A program made the translations under genes and the position numbers. A stretch of DNA of 64,000 nt from Gammaproteobacteria bacterium. GTDB lineage: Bacteria; Pseudomonadota; Gammaproteobacteria; Steroidobacterales; Woeseiaceae. The notes under the pieces were generated by a model. It did not search any database. It was not told where the DNA came from and saw only the letters and a list, made by a program, of their open reading frames with translations. Within the stretch, counting starts at the first letter, position 1; each line of letters opens with the position of its first letter. Location of the stretch: positions 1 to 64,000 of the forward strand of contig JAOUIH010000008.1 in NCBI GenBank assembly GCA_029884165.1, given 5' to 3'. Below are positions 41,059-50,210 of the stretch, piece after piece.

Positions 41059-41420
41059 CGCTCGTCCCAGGCCGGACCGGGCTTCCACAGGAGCTCGTCG
41101 AGATCCGGCTGCCAGCGATACTTCCGCATATCGACCCGGCCGGCAAGCACCGGCACCCCTTCGGCCTCGAGGCGCTTCTTTTGCTCCCGGAATGCCCGGC
41201 TGCCCTGCGGGAAGGCGATCGTGCCTGCGGAGTGCAGGATGCGATGCCAGGGGACGTCGTGGCCCTGCGGCAGGCTGCGTAACGCCGTGCCGACCTGGCG
41301 GGCCCCGCGGGGAATGCCGGCAATCTCCGCGATCTGACCGTAACTTGCGACGCAACCGGCCGGCACGTCGCGTATCGTCGAGAAGATCCTCTGGTAGCGT
41401 TCTGCCTGCGCGCCGGCCAT
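41055..41420 (-). CDS. Alkyltransferase-like protein (ATL, MGMT family)
   Basis: The 121-residue protein has the O6-alkylguanine-DNA alkyltransferase C-terminal domain: VASYGQIAEIAGIPRGARQVGTALRSLP with the DNA-binding helix and arginine finger region. The active-site motif reads PWHRILHSAG, tryptophan in place of the catalytic cysteine of PCHR. ATL proteins bind O6-alkylguanine lesions without repairing them and hand them to nucleotide excision repair. ATG 41420 gives the usual length. It sits between a GTPase and the double DsbA gene in an overlapping operon. Confidence 0.93.
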   Translation of the reverse strand: MAGAQAERYQRIFSTIRDVPAGCVASYGQIAEIAGIPRGARQVGTALRSLPQGHDVPWHRILHSAGTIAFPQGSRAFREQKKRLEAEGVPVLAGRVDMRKYRWQPDLDELLWKPGPAWDER

Positions 41421-41431
41421 CCGCGTGTCGC

Positions 41432-42793
41432 TCAGGCCAGCCCGAGCCGCGCCCGGATCTCGCGGCGAGCCTCCTCGAGGACGGTTTCGCGATCGAGACT
41501 GTCGAGGATTTCCTCCACCACCTGCTTCGGCCCGCCGGTGCCCCAGGACTTGCCCTGCGCCAGGTACTCGCCCGCGACGCGCCCGACGACGTAGGTGCTG
41601 TAGTACGCGATCGCACCCTGCGCGCCTGCCGTGAGTATCGTCGACAGCCCGAGGCTGCCGACCTTCAGCGCACTGGACACTGCATGCAATGCCCAGACGC
41701 TTCCCATCAGTGCCGCGGCCTCGGCGGCAATGACCCCGACCAGGGAGCCTGCCTCTCTCTTCGAGAGCGGCAGGCCGTAGACGCGCGACAGGTGCATCAC
41801 CATGCCGACGTCGATGAAAGCCGCCGCGAACAGGTCTGCAACCGGGATCGGGTTGAACGCGACGGCGACACCCTTGGCGACGCAGTAGCTCCTGACCAGG
41901 CGCTCGCCGAGCTTTCGCCTCGCGTTCAGGATGCGGCGCCCGACCTGGTCCGACAGGTCCGCCGCGAACAGGCTCGCGTTCAGCGCGGCCAGCGTCTTGC
42001 CCTCGGACTCGAAGATCTCCCACAGCCGCAGCCTGAGCTGCTCAACTTCCGGCGGCTGCGGCCGGCTGCCGGTCGTTTCCCGGCCGGCGGCATCGATCGT
42101 CAAGACGGCCTGCGGCCGCGGTTCCGCTGCGACCGCCAGGACGTCGCGCGGCTGCACGAGCCCCGCGGTCTTCTCGCGTATCGAACCGAGCAGCGCCTCG
42201 ATCTCGGCGCTGGTGTACAGGTCGCGCTTGTTGAGCACGACGATGACGGGCCTGCCCTGCCCGACCAGCGTCTTCAGCGCGCGCCGCTCCGTTTCCGTGA
42301 TATCGCCGTCGAGCACGAACATCACGAGGTCGGAGCGCTGCGCGACTTCGCGGGCGAGTTCCTCGCGCGCCTCGCCGCCGGCCTCGTCCAGGCCCGGCGT
42401 ATCGATCAGGTAGACGCCGCCGGCCTCGACCTCGGACCATGCCTCCATCGTGCTGCGCTTCGTCTCGCCGTGCAGCGGGCTCACCGAGAACCGCTGCTCG
42501 CCGATCAGCGCATTCAGCAGCGACGACTTGCCGGTGCTGACGCGGCCGAGCACGGCGATGTGCAGGTGCCCGTGAGTCAGCTTGTCGAGCATTGCCTGCA
42601 CCGCGGCATAGTCCTGCGCCAGCGACTCGCGCACGCCCTCGGGCAGGCGCGCGTCCGAGATCAGCTCCTGCAGGCTCTCGCGGGCGAGCGCAAGGTGGGA
42701 CGCGCCGCCGTCGTCAGTCGCCTCGTCCCGACCCGGACTCCTGCTCCAGGGCCATCTCGGCAACTTTCCGAACACCCGCTTCAATATGTTCAC
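41432..42793 (-). CDS. Dynamin/Era-like GTPase with C-terminal membrane region (GTPase B)
   Basis: The 453-residue protein has a GTP-binding domain with G1 GRVSTGKSSLLNAL (about residue 80), G3 DTPGLDEAGGEAREELA and G4 NKRD. The C-terminal half is a hydrophobic helical region (VAVAFNPIPVADLFAAAFIDVGMVMHLSRVYG) of the DUF697 type. GTG 42793 was chosen because GAGGAAAA precedes it; it overlaps the upstream GTPase gene by 80 bases. Likely an inner-membrane-associated GTPase paralogous to its neighbour; cellular role unknown. Confidence 0.8.
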   Translation of the reverse strand: MNILKRVFGKLPRWPWSRSPGRDEATDDGGASHLALARESLQELISDARLPEGVRESLAQDYAAVQAMLDKLTHGHLHIAVLGRVSTGKSSLLNALIGEQRFSVSPLHGETKRSTMEAWSEVEAGGVYLIDTPGLDEAGGEAREELAREVAQRSDLVMFVLDGDITETERRALKTLVGQGRPVIVVLNKRDLYTSAEIEALLGSIREKTAGLVQPRDVLAVAAEPRPQAVLTIDAAGRETTGSRPQPPEVEQLRLRLWEIFESEGKTLAALNASLFAADLSDQVGRRILNARRKLGERLVRSYCVAKGVAVAFNPIPVADLFAAAFIDVGMVMHLSRVYGLPLSKREAGSLVGVIAAEAAALMGSVWALHAVSSALKVGSLGLSTILTAGAQGAIAYYSTYVVGRVAGEYLAQGKSWGTGGPKQVVEEILDSLDRETVLEEARREIRARLGLA

Positions 42794-44213
42794 CGATGTT
42801 TTCCTCGAATTCGCGCGCGGCAAGCGCGGGATCCAGCTCGCCGTATCTCGTCAGCGTCTGCGTCAGGCTGCGGCCGAGCGCGTCGAAGATCAGGCCGTAG
42901 GCTACCGCATGCACCAGTCCGCCGGCGACAGTACCCAGACCCGGAAACGCCTTGAGTGCATTGCCCGCCACTGCGAGCGCGAGCGGCAGCGCGCGCCCGA
43001 CGCGACTCTGGGAAAGCGACAGGAACTCCTCGACGTCGAGATCCCGCGGCGCGACGTCGTAAAGCCCGCACAATTCCTTCGTCATCGTCGTCGCGATGTA
43101 ACCCTGAATGATCACGTCGGTCCCGGGACTGACCGCCGCCAGCGAGCCGATCACGGCCTTGCGCGTCGCGCTGCGGACGATCTGCTCCGAGCGTTGCTGC
43201 CGGTAGCGCGCCTCCGCCTCGGCCAGTTTCTCGGCGGCGAGCTGGAACACGGCGCGGTCGCGCCGGGCGTCCAGCTCGACGACGCCGCGCTCGACCAGCC
43301 TATTGATCGCGACGACGAGCACGCCGATGTCGGCAGGACGGCGGCGCCTTGTCCGGGTCTCGCCACCCTCGCGCTGCTCGATCACCTCGGTTTCGCCACC
43401 GGCGGACACGGCCACGACGCGGTCGCGGTCTACCGCCCCGCCGAGGTCCATCAGGTGGTCGATCAGCCGCTGCATTAGGAGCGCCTGTTCGGCGGCCGTG
43501 TAGCGGTCCGACTTGTTCATGACCAGGATCACGGGCTTGCCGAGATCGAGCAGCCAGCGGAGCGCGTCCTTTTCCGCACGCGTGAGGTCACCGTCGCTGA
43601 CGAACAATACGACGTGTGCGCGGCGCGCCTCTTCCGCGGCGACCCGATCGAGCGCCGGATCCGTCCCGGCCGTGCCGGGCACGTCGGTCAGCAGCAGTCC
43701 TGCGCCCTCTGCATCGCGCCAGCGATAGTGTCGTATCTCCCGGGTCGAGCCGCCGACGGCATCGATGCGCACCTCGGCCTCCGGAACCAGCGCCTTGATC
43801 AGCGAACTCTTGCCCGTGCTGATCTCGCCGAAAAAACACAGGTGTACAGTGCCGCTGGCCTGGCGCGCCGCGAGCTCCCGCAGCTCGGACTGCGCCGCCG
43901 CTACCTCGACGCCGGCGCGATCCGCGTCAGCAAGGCGGCGCTCGATGTCCTCCCGTGACATCGGCTTCGGGGTTGCGGCTTCCCTGCGCGGTTTGCGGCG
44001 TACCACGAGGCGAATGACAAGCCATATCGCGATCACCACCAGCGATGCCATTATCATGACGTAGCCGTACAGCAGCCAGCGTGGCCCCTCCAACAATCGG
44101 GCCCACACGTTCAGTGCCGATTCGGTGATGAAGACCAGCGCGGCTATCGCGATGACGAACACCAGGGCCAGCAACACGCCGATCGCGATCCGGATGAAAC
44201 GATCGAGCTTCAT
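42714..44213 (-). CDS. Membrane-anchored GTPase with DUF697-like region (GTPase A)
   Basis: The 499-residue protein has two N-terminal membrane helices (about residues 9-30 and 48-70). A G domain follows with G1 GEISTGKSSLIKAL (about 130), G3 DVPGTAGTDP and G4 NKSD. A C-terminal hydrophobic region contains SLAAVSPGTDVIIQGYIATTMTKELCGLYD. ATG 44213 starts at the first helix. It is the first gene of a six-gene minus-strand operon, and its 3' end overlaps GTPase B. The pair shares architecture, which suggests duplication and perhaps heteromer formation (inference). Confidence 0.8.
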   Translation of the reverse strand: MKLDRFIRIAIGVLLALVFVIAIAALVFITESALNVWARLLEGPRWLLYGYVMIMASLVVIAIWLVIRLVVRRKPRREAATPKPMSREDIERRLADADRAGVEVAAAQSELRELAARQASGTVHLCFFGEISTGKSSLIKALVPEAEVRIDAVGGSTREIRHYRWRDAEGAGLLLTDVPGTAGTDPALDRVAAEEARRAHVVLFVSDGDLTRAEKDALRWLLDLGKPVILVMNKSDRYTAAEQALLMQRLIDHLMDLGGAVDRDRVVAVSAGGETEVIEQREGGETRTRRRRPADIGVLVVAINRLVERGVVELDARRDRAVFQLAAEKLAEAEARYRQQRSEQIVRSATRKAVIGSLAAVSPGTDVIIQGYIATTMTKELCGLYDVAPRDLDVEEFLSLSQSRVGRALPLALAVAGNALKAFPGLGTVAGGLVHAVAYGLIFDALGRSLTQTLTRYGELDPALAAREFEENIGEHIEAGVRKVAEMALEQESGSGRGD

Positions 44214-44326
44214 AAGGCGCAAGACTGCCCGAAAATCAATCGGATAGAAAGCGGCCGGACAGGCTCGCCGGTCGCGCGCAAACCGGTACAATGCTCCGCC
44301 TGATGCCCGTGCAGCGGAGACAGTCG

Positions 44327-46035
44327 ATGCCTGAATCGCGATACCGGACCGCCCCCCTGGCTTTCGTCACAGCGCTGGCGGTCGCAGCGCTGTCCGCCTG
44401 CAGCCCGGCGAAGGAGCCTGCGGCCGACAGAACCGCTGCGGCGGCGGAGCCTGCCGACCTGGTCATCACGGGCGCGCGCGTGTGGACCGGTAACGCGGAC
44501 CAGCCGTGGGCCGAGGCGGTAGCGATCCTGGGTGAACGGATCCTGGCCGTGGGTACCGCGGCCGACCTCGAGGCCCTGGTCGGGCCCGACGCCGAGGTCA
44601 TCGCGGCGGGAGGCAGCATGCTGGTACCCGGCTTCATCGACACGCACGTGCACCTGGTCGACGGCGGCTCGGCGCTCGCCTCGGTGCAACTGCGCGACGC
44701 AAGAACGCCCGAGGAGTTCTCGCGCCGCATCGGCGAATTCGCGGCCGGCATAGAACCGGGCGAATGGATCACCGGCGGCACCTGGGACCACGAAAACTGG
44801 GGCGGCGAGTTGCCCAGGCGCGAATGGATAGACGAGTTGACCCCGGACAACCCGGTGTTCATCCAGCGGCTGGACGGCCACATGGTGCTGACCAATTCGC
44901 TCGCGCTGAACCTGGCCGGCGTCGACGCGGACACGCCGGATGTCAGCGGCGGGGAAATCGTCCGGAACGCAGACGGCTCGCCGACCGGTGTGCTGAAGGA
45001 CAATGCCATGGATCTCGTCATTGCCGCGATACCGCCGTCGGGCGAGGCGAAACTCGACCGCGAGGTGCAGGCGGCGATGCACTACTTCGCCGGCAACGGC
45101 GTGACGACGGTACACGACATGGCCGGCTTCGAAAGCCTGGCCGCATATCGACGCGCGCAGGCGCGAGGAGGGATGATCACCCGCATCTATTCCGTCGTAC
45201 CGCTCGCGCAGTGGGAGCGCCTGCGCGACGAGTTGCAGGCCAACGGCCGTGGCGACGAATGGCTCAGGATCGGCGGCCTAAGGGCTTCATGGACGGCTCG
45301 CTGGGCTCCCATACCGCCGCCTTCCTCGAGCCGTTTACTGACACGCCCGGTGAATCCGGATTCCTGATCAACGAGCTCGACGACATGCGCGCATGGATTA
45401 CGGCCGCCGACGCCGCCGGCCTGCACGTGATGACGCATGCTATCGGTGACCGCGCGATCCGCGACCTGCTCGACATATACCTCGACGTCGCGGAAGCTCA
45501 CGGCGAGCGAGACCGGCGTTTCCGTATCGAGCACGCGCAGCACATACACCCGGACGACGTTCCGCGTTTTGCCGTTCAAGACGTCATCGCCAGCATGCAG
45601 CCCTACCACGCGATCGACGACGGGCGCTGGGCGGACCGCGTGATCGGCGAGGAACGCGCGAAAACGACCTATGCGTTTCGTTCGCTTATCGACGCCGGCG
45701 CGCACGTCGCCTTCGGCAGCGACTGGTACGTTGCGCCGGCGACTCCGCTGGAGGGGATCTACGCTGCGGTCACCCGCCAGACGCTGGACGACGCACACCC
45801 CGCCGGCTGGGTACCGGGGCAGAAGATCAGTGTCGAGGAGGCCCTGCGGGCCTACACGCTCGGGGGCGCGTACGCCGCCTTCGACGAAGACATCAAGGGC
45901 AGGCTGCTGCCAGGCATGCTGGCCGACATGGTGCTCCTCGAGCAGGACATCACGGCCATCTCGCCGGAGCAGATCCGTGACGTCCGCGTGCTGAAGACGA
46001 TCGTCGGCGGCCGAGTCGTCTACTCGGCCGACTGA
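44327..46035 (+). pseudogene. YtcJ-like amidohydrolase lipoprotein, frameshifted
   Basis: The intact parts encode an amidohydrolase of the YtcJ/EF_1020 group: lipobox LSAC near residue 23, metal motif [12 protein letters not shown], and in the second half [22 protein letters not shown] and [16 protein letters not shown]. At about 45279-45281 the reading frame breaks. The first frame reads GGL then [10 protein letters not shown] to a stop at 45367, while the expected [18 protein letters not shown] continues one frame over. One missing base explains it; restored, the protein would be about 569 residues. It could be a real mutation or a sequence error. ATG 44327 follows CGGAGACAG. Confidence 0.85.
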
Positions 46036-46055
46036 CCAGCCGGACGGGCTCTTGG

Positions 46056-46790
46056 ATGTTGCTGCGGCGGGTCATGGAGCACTGTCGCGAACAGAACTGG
46101 TTCGCGGTTCTCCTCGATTTCCTCGTCGTCGTCGTTGGCCTGTTCGTCGGCCTGCAGATCGACACGTGGTGGGAAGGCCGGCGGGACATTCGGCTGGAGC
46201 AGGTCTACCTCGCGGAACTCGCCGAAGACTTTGCCATCAACGGCACCCGGCTCCAGGGACGCATCGCAGAATCAGAGGCCATCCTGCGCGCGATGGTCGC
46301 GCTCCAGGAGCAGGCCGTGCATGCAATGCCGGACGCAGGCGGCGACGTCCTTGGCGCCTACGTCCGCGAGCTACAGAATATGCCGACGTTCATTGCCGTG
46401 GACCGGGCTTACAACAACCTCGCCGGTTCGGGCGACCTGAAGCTGATTCGCAGCCGCGAGCTTCGCAACGCGCTCGCAAGCTACTACTCGCGATCGGAAG
46501 TGATCGAACTGGTCCAGCAGACGCACGAGGCGGAACTCGTCCACACGTTCCAGCCCTACATCATCGCGCATCTCGATTACGCGGCGGTCGCGTTCGGCCG
46601 GCTTGCCGAATTTCCGCTGCCTGCCGCGGTGGAACCCGGCCTGCTGGTCGACGCGTTGCCAACGCGGGAGTTTCGCAATATCGTCACACAAAAGTGGATA
46701 ATCATGTCCGACCTGCTGAACCAGTTTCGGAATCAACTCGAACGAAACAACGAAATCGAAGCGCTGATCGAGGCAAGCCGGGCGACCTGA
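46056..46790 (+). CDS. Single-pass membrane protein, DUF6090-like
   Basis: The 244-residue protein begins LLRRVMEHCREQNWFAVLLDFLVVVVGLFVGLQIDTWWEGRRD, one membrane helix with a pattern seen repeatedly in alphaproteobacterial and marine gammaproteobacterial proteins that I associate with DUF6090. The remaining part is helical and soluble, probably periplasmic. Function is unknown. It starts 20 bases after the amidohydrolase stop and precedes the arsenic remnant. Confidence 0.6.
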   Translation: MLLRRVMEHCREQNWFAVLLDFLVVVVGLFVGLQIDTWWEGRRDIRLEQVYLAELAEDFAINGTRLQGRIAESEAILRAMVALQEQAVHAMPDAGGDVLGAYVRELQNMPTFIAVDRAYNNLAGSGDLKLIRSRELRNALASYYSRSEVIELVQQTHEAELVHTFQPYIIAHLDYAAVAFGRLAEFPLPAAVEPGLLVDALPTREFRNIVTQKWIIMSDLLNQFRNQLERNNEIEALIEASRAT

Positions 46791-46865
46791 GCGCCGGTCT
46801 CGCCGTCGCGGCCCGGAGCCCCCGGGCCCGCTTCCCCGTCGGATAAATACCTGGATTGGACTGAC

Positions 46866-47027
46866 ATGAGACTGCTGTTCCTGCGTACGGGCAATTCCTG
46901 CCGCTCGCAGAGCGCCGAGGGTTATGCCCGCCATTTCGGCGGCGACTGGCTCGACGTCGAGTCTGCCGGCATCGAGGCTCACGGCGAGAACCCTCGCGGC
47001 CGAGTGCAGGCATTTATCCATCACTGA
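46866..47027 (+). pseudogene. Truncated arsenate reductase (ArsC, LMW-PTP type) remnant
   Basis: The 53-residue reading frame matches only the first third of thioredoxin-coupled Ars[46 protein letters not shown], then unrelated residues to a stop. The phosphatase loop should read CTGNSCRSQ; here the catalytic first cysteine is arginine (RTGNSCR). Loss of both the nucleophile and the rest of the protein makes it nonfunctional. ACR3 begins 7 bases later, so this is what remains of an arsC-acr3 pair. Confidence 0.82.
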
Positions 47028-47034
47028 GCGAACC

Positions 47035-48081
47035 ATGAATATCTTCGAGCGCTACCTGACCCTGTGGGTCGGACTATGCATCATCGTCGGGATCGTTCTC
47101 GGCGAGGCATTTCCGGGCGCCTTTCAGCAAATCGGCGGAATCGAGCTTGCGCACATCAACCTGCCGGTTGCGGTACTGGTCTGGGCCATGATCATCCCGA
47201 TGCTGATCAAGATCGACCTGCGCCAGCTGAAAGGGGTGCGCGAACACTGGCGTGGCGTCGGGGTCACGCTGTTCGTCAACTGGGGCGTCAAGCCTTTCTC
47301 TATGGCGCTGCTCGGCTGGCTGTTCGTCGGCCACCTGTTTCGCGACCAGTTGCCCGCCGAACAGGTCGACTCCTACATAGCCGGGCTCGTCATACTCGCG
47401 GCGGCGCCGTGTACCGCGATGGTGTTCGTCTGGAGCCACCTGATGAAGGGCGAGCCGCACTTCACGCTGTCCCAGGTTGCGCTCAACGACATCATCATGG
47501 TGTTCGCTTTCGCCCCGATCGTCGGCCTGCTGCTCGGGCTCTCCGATATCACCGTTCCCTGGGACACGCTGCTCTTGTCGGTGCTGCTGTACATCGTGGT
47601 TCCGTTGATCATTGCCAACACCTGGCGGCGGCGCCTGCTCGCCCGGGCGGATGGCGAGCGCCAGCTGGCCCGCGTCATCGAAATGCTCGGTCCGGTATCG
47701 CTCGTCGCCCTGCTGGCCACGCTGGTACTGCTGTTCGGCTTCCAGGGCCAGCAGATACTCGCCCAGCCGCTGGTCATCGTTCTGCTGGCCGTACCGATCC
47801 TGATCCAGGTGTTTCTCAATTCCGGGATCGCGTACCTGCTGAACCGCTACTTCCGGCTGCCGCACTGCGTCGCGGGCCCGTCGGCGCTGATCGGCGCCAG
47901 CAACTTTTTCGAGCTCGCGGTAGCCACCGCGATCGCGCTGTTCGGCTTCGAATCGGGCGCCGCGCTCGCAACCGTCGTTGGCGTGCTGATCGAGGTCCCG
48001 GTGATGCTCGCCGCCGTGCGCGTCGTCAACGCGTCCCGAGGCTGGTACGAGCGCGGTCCCGGTATCCCGGACCGGGCATAG
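47035..48081 (+). CDS. acr3: Arsenite efflux transporter ACR3
   Basis: Exports arsenite (and often antimonite) across the inner membrane. The 348-residue protein has about ten helices and the family features NWGVKPFSMALLGWLF and AAPCTAMVFVWSHLMKGE, whose cysteine is essential in ACR3 proteins. GPSALIGASNFFELAVATAIALFGFESGAALATVVGVLIEVPVML lies near the end. ATG 47035 fits the family start. It follows the arsC remnant; no arsR is visible in the window, so its control is unclear. Confidence 0.94.
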   Translation: MNIFERYLTLWVGLCIIVGIVLGEAFPGAFQQIGGIELAHINLPVAVLVWAMIIPMLIKIDLRQLKGVREHWRGVGVTLFVNWGVKPFSMALLGWLFVGHLFRDQLPAEQVDSYIAGLVILAAAPCTAMVFVWSHLMKGEPHFTLSQVALNDIIMVFAFAPIVGLLLGLSDITVPWDTLLLSVLLYIVVPLIIANTWRRRLLARADGERQLARVIEMLGPVSLVALLATLVLLFGFQGQQILAQPLVIVLLAVPILIQVFLNSGIAYLLNRYFRLPHCVAGPSALIGASNFFELAVATAIALFGFESGAALATVVGVLIEVPVMLAAVRVVNASRGWYERGPGIPDRA

Positions 48082-48204
48082 TACCCGATCGCCCTACTGC
48101 GTCGCCGGCCCCTGCGCGCCGCCACAATTCGGCATATTTGCTCCCCCGCGCCGCCAGAATCCGGCCGTACAACGGTACCTGTGGCGACTAGTGGGAGAGC
48201 CGGC

Positions 48205-49053
48205 ATGCAGGCAGCACGCGACAAAGGTATCGACTGGCGCCGCTGGCGCGATCTTTTCGCGGCCAGGCAGGACCGGCCGCTGCCGGATCCGTTCGCGCCG
48301 GAGCCCGCGCTGGCCGAGTTGCCAGGATCGCTTGCGCGTTCACTGGCGATCTTCCAGCTCGGCGAATCCGGCGGCGGCACGGTCGTCGGCCAGGCCAGGC
48401 ACAGCGCCATCCGGGGCATCGACAGAGACTTCGCCGAGGCCATGGCGCTGTTCGTCGCCGAGGAACACCATCACGCCGAGCTGCTGGCCTGCGCCGTGCG
48501 CATGCTCGGCGGCGAACTGGTACGGAAGAACTGGACCGCGCGGCTGTTCGTGTTCGGGCGGCGGCTGATGGGGCTCCGGCTCAAGGTGATGGTGCTGCTC
48601 GCCGCGGAGGTCGTCGGCATCTGCTATTACCGCCTGATCGCTTCGCGCCTGCCGGATAGCAGGCTGAAGTCGGTGCTGCTGGACCTGGCCCGTGACGAAG
48701 CAACGCACCTCGAGTTTCACTGCGCGTTCCTGCGCACGCAGGCGGGCAGCCGATGGCGGCGTTTTGTCTTCCGGGTGGCATGGCGGACATTAATGCAGGC
48801 AGCGGGGGCCGTCGTCCTGATCGATCACCGGCATGCGCTGATCGATCTCGGCATCCCGTTCGAGACCGTGCGACGGCGCTGGTCCAGCATAGGCCGTCGC
48901 GCGGAATGGAAGGTATGCCGGGCGTCGCCGACCGGTGACGACAGCCAGCCGTTCTATTTTCCAGTCGCCTCCCGCGAGACTGCGGACGAACCCCTGACTG
49001 ACGACGCCTGTTGCGAGACCCTCAGTCCGTTGCCAGGCGGTTGTACTTCCTGA
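48205..49053 (+). CDS. Ferritin-like di-iron domain protein (MiaE-like fold)
   Basis: The 282-residue protein has a four-helix core carrying probable di-iron ligands: FVAEEHHHAELLACAVRM near residue 95 and LARDEATHLEFHCAFLR near 165, each an E/D-x-x-H pattern. AAEVVGICYYRLI lies between them. This suits a ferritin-like oxygenase or oxidase such as the MiaE group, but I cannot assign a substrate. ATG 48205 follows GGGAGAGC. The C-terminal end (after about 215) is less conserved-looking, and the stop overlaps the convergent peptidase gene by 32 bases. Confidence 0.65.
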   Translation: MQAARDKGIDWRRWRDLFAARQDRPLPDPFAPEPALAELPGSLARSLAIFQLGESGGGTVVGQARHSAIRGIDRDFAEAMALFVAEEHHHAELLACAVRMLGGELVRKNWTARLFVFGRRLMGLRLKVMVLLAAEVVGICYYRLIASRLPDSRLKSVLLDLARDEATHLEFHCAFLRTQAGSRWRRFVFRVAWRTLMQAAGAVVLIDHRHALIDLGIPFETVRRRWSSIGRRAEWKVCRASPTGDDSQPFYFPVASRETADEPLTDDACCETLSPLPGGCTS

Positions 49054-50194
49054 GCAGTTCGACCAGCGCGTCGTGGTCTATCGCTTCGACCGTGTTGCCC
49101 TGGAAGCCTGTCATCGTGCGGGCGGCGACCAGCGCATTGACGATCGCTTCCTCGGTCGCGAGCACTGCGCCGACAAAGATCGGCGTCAGGTTCTCGTTGC
49201 CCATCAAGCGCACCGACAGGTCGGTCCCGGCGCGAAGTTCGCGGTTATTCGCCGTCGAGAAAGCAATAAAAATGTCGCCCGACCCGTTGCTGGCCATGCC
49301 GCCGACACGCGCGATGCCGAGCCCGGCCCGGGTCGCGACGCGATCGAGCTGGTGCGGCAGCAGCGGCGCGTCGGTGGCGATGACGACGATGATCGAGCCC
49401 ATCTCGTCCTCGATCGGCATGCGGGCTTCGGCCGCCGCTGCGAGCGGCAGCTCCCTGCCGACCGGCACGCCGGCGATCTGCAGCAGCTCGCGCCAGCCGT
49501 AGTTGGCCTGGACGAGCGCGGCCACGGTGTACGTGCCGTCCGCCGTTTCGACGATGCGCGAGGCCGTGCCGATGCCGCACTTGAAATCGTAGCAGGTCAT
49601 GCCGGTGCCGCCGCCGACGCCGCCTTCCTCGACTGGCCCGGCCTTCGCGCCCTCGATGGCGGCGTAGACGTGCTCGGGCCGCACGTAGAAGCCGTTCTCG
49701 TCGTTCAGCTCGCCGCCCCAGGTCTCGGCGACCACCGGGTCCGACCAGGCGTAGCCGGTGACGTCACGCTCCGCGTGGGTGACGCGCCACTTGATCGTTT
49801 CTTCGAACACCGTGCCCACGCTCTGGGTGCTGGTGAGCATCACGGGACCTTCCAGGAACCCGGATGCCCTGACCCAGATCGTGCCGGTCATCTCGCCGGC
49901 ACCGTTCAGCACGGCCGTGCCGGCGAAAACCGGCGTCATGATCGAGCCCTGCCCGCGGGGCAGGATCGCGGTCACGCCGGTGCGCGCCGCGCTGCCGTTG
50001 TCGTAGTCGGCGATCACGGTCGCGTGGCCCACGGTCACCCCGGGGACGTCGGTGATCGCGTTCAGCGGCCCCGGCGTACCCTCGAAGGGGATACCGAGGT
50101 CGCGCGCCCGCGGCGGCGTGTCTTGCGCGTGGCAGGCTGCCGCCAGTACGACGCCGAGGAAGATCGAAAACAAGTTCTGTATCCGGGTACTCAC
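49022..50194 (-). CDS. P1 family (DmpA/BapA-type) beta-aminopeptidase
   Basis: The 390-residue protein has a signal peptide (AAACHAQ, cut near residue 24) and the N-terminal nucleophile fold of DmpA peptidases. RARDLGIPFEGTPGPLNAITDVPGVTVGHATVI starts the mature enzyme. GGGTGMTCYDFKCGIGTASR follows, and the self-cleavage site is the Gly-Ser in GGMASNGSGDIFIAFST, which yields the serine nucleophile. Such enzymes remove N-terminal residues from D-amino or beta-peptides. The start is GTG at 50194. It follows the secreted arginase-family gene by 16 bases, forming a two-gene unit. Confidence 0.92.
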   Translation of the reverse strand: MSTRIQNLFSIFLGVVLAAACHAQDTPPRARDLGIPFEGTPGPLNAITDVPGVTVGHATVIADYDNGSAARTGVTAILPRGQGSIMTPVFAGTAVLNGAGEMTGTIWVRASGFLEGPVMLTSTQSVGTVFEETIKWRVTHAERDVTGYAWSDPVVAETWGGELNDENGFYVRPEHVYAAIEGAKAGPVEEGGVGGGTGMTCYDFKCGIGTASRIVETADGTYTVAALVQANYGWRELLQIAGVPVGRELPLAAAAEARMPIEDEMGSIIVVIATDAPLLPHQLDRVATRAGLGIARVGGMASNGSGDIFIAFSTANNRELRAGTDLSVRLMGNENLTPIFVGAVLATEEAIVNALVAARTMTGFQGNTVEAIDHDALVELLRKYNRLATD

Positions 50195-50210
50195 GTTACC
50201 GCTCCGTTGC

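Noticed and set aside
45270..45300. Programmed frameshifting as explanation of the amidohydrolase break
   Set aside because: There is no slippery heptamer or obvious stimulatory structure, and the family is not known to use it. A missing base is simpler.
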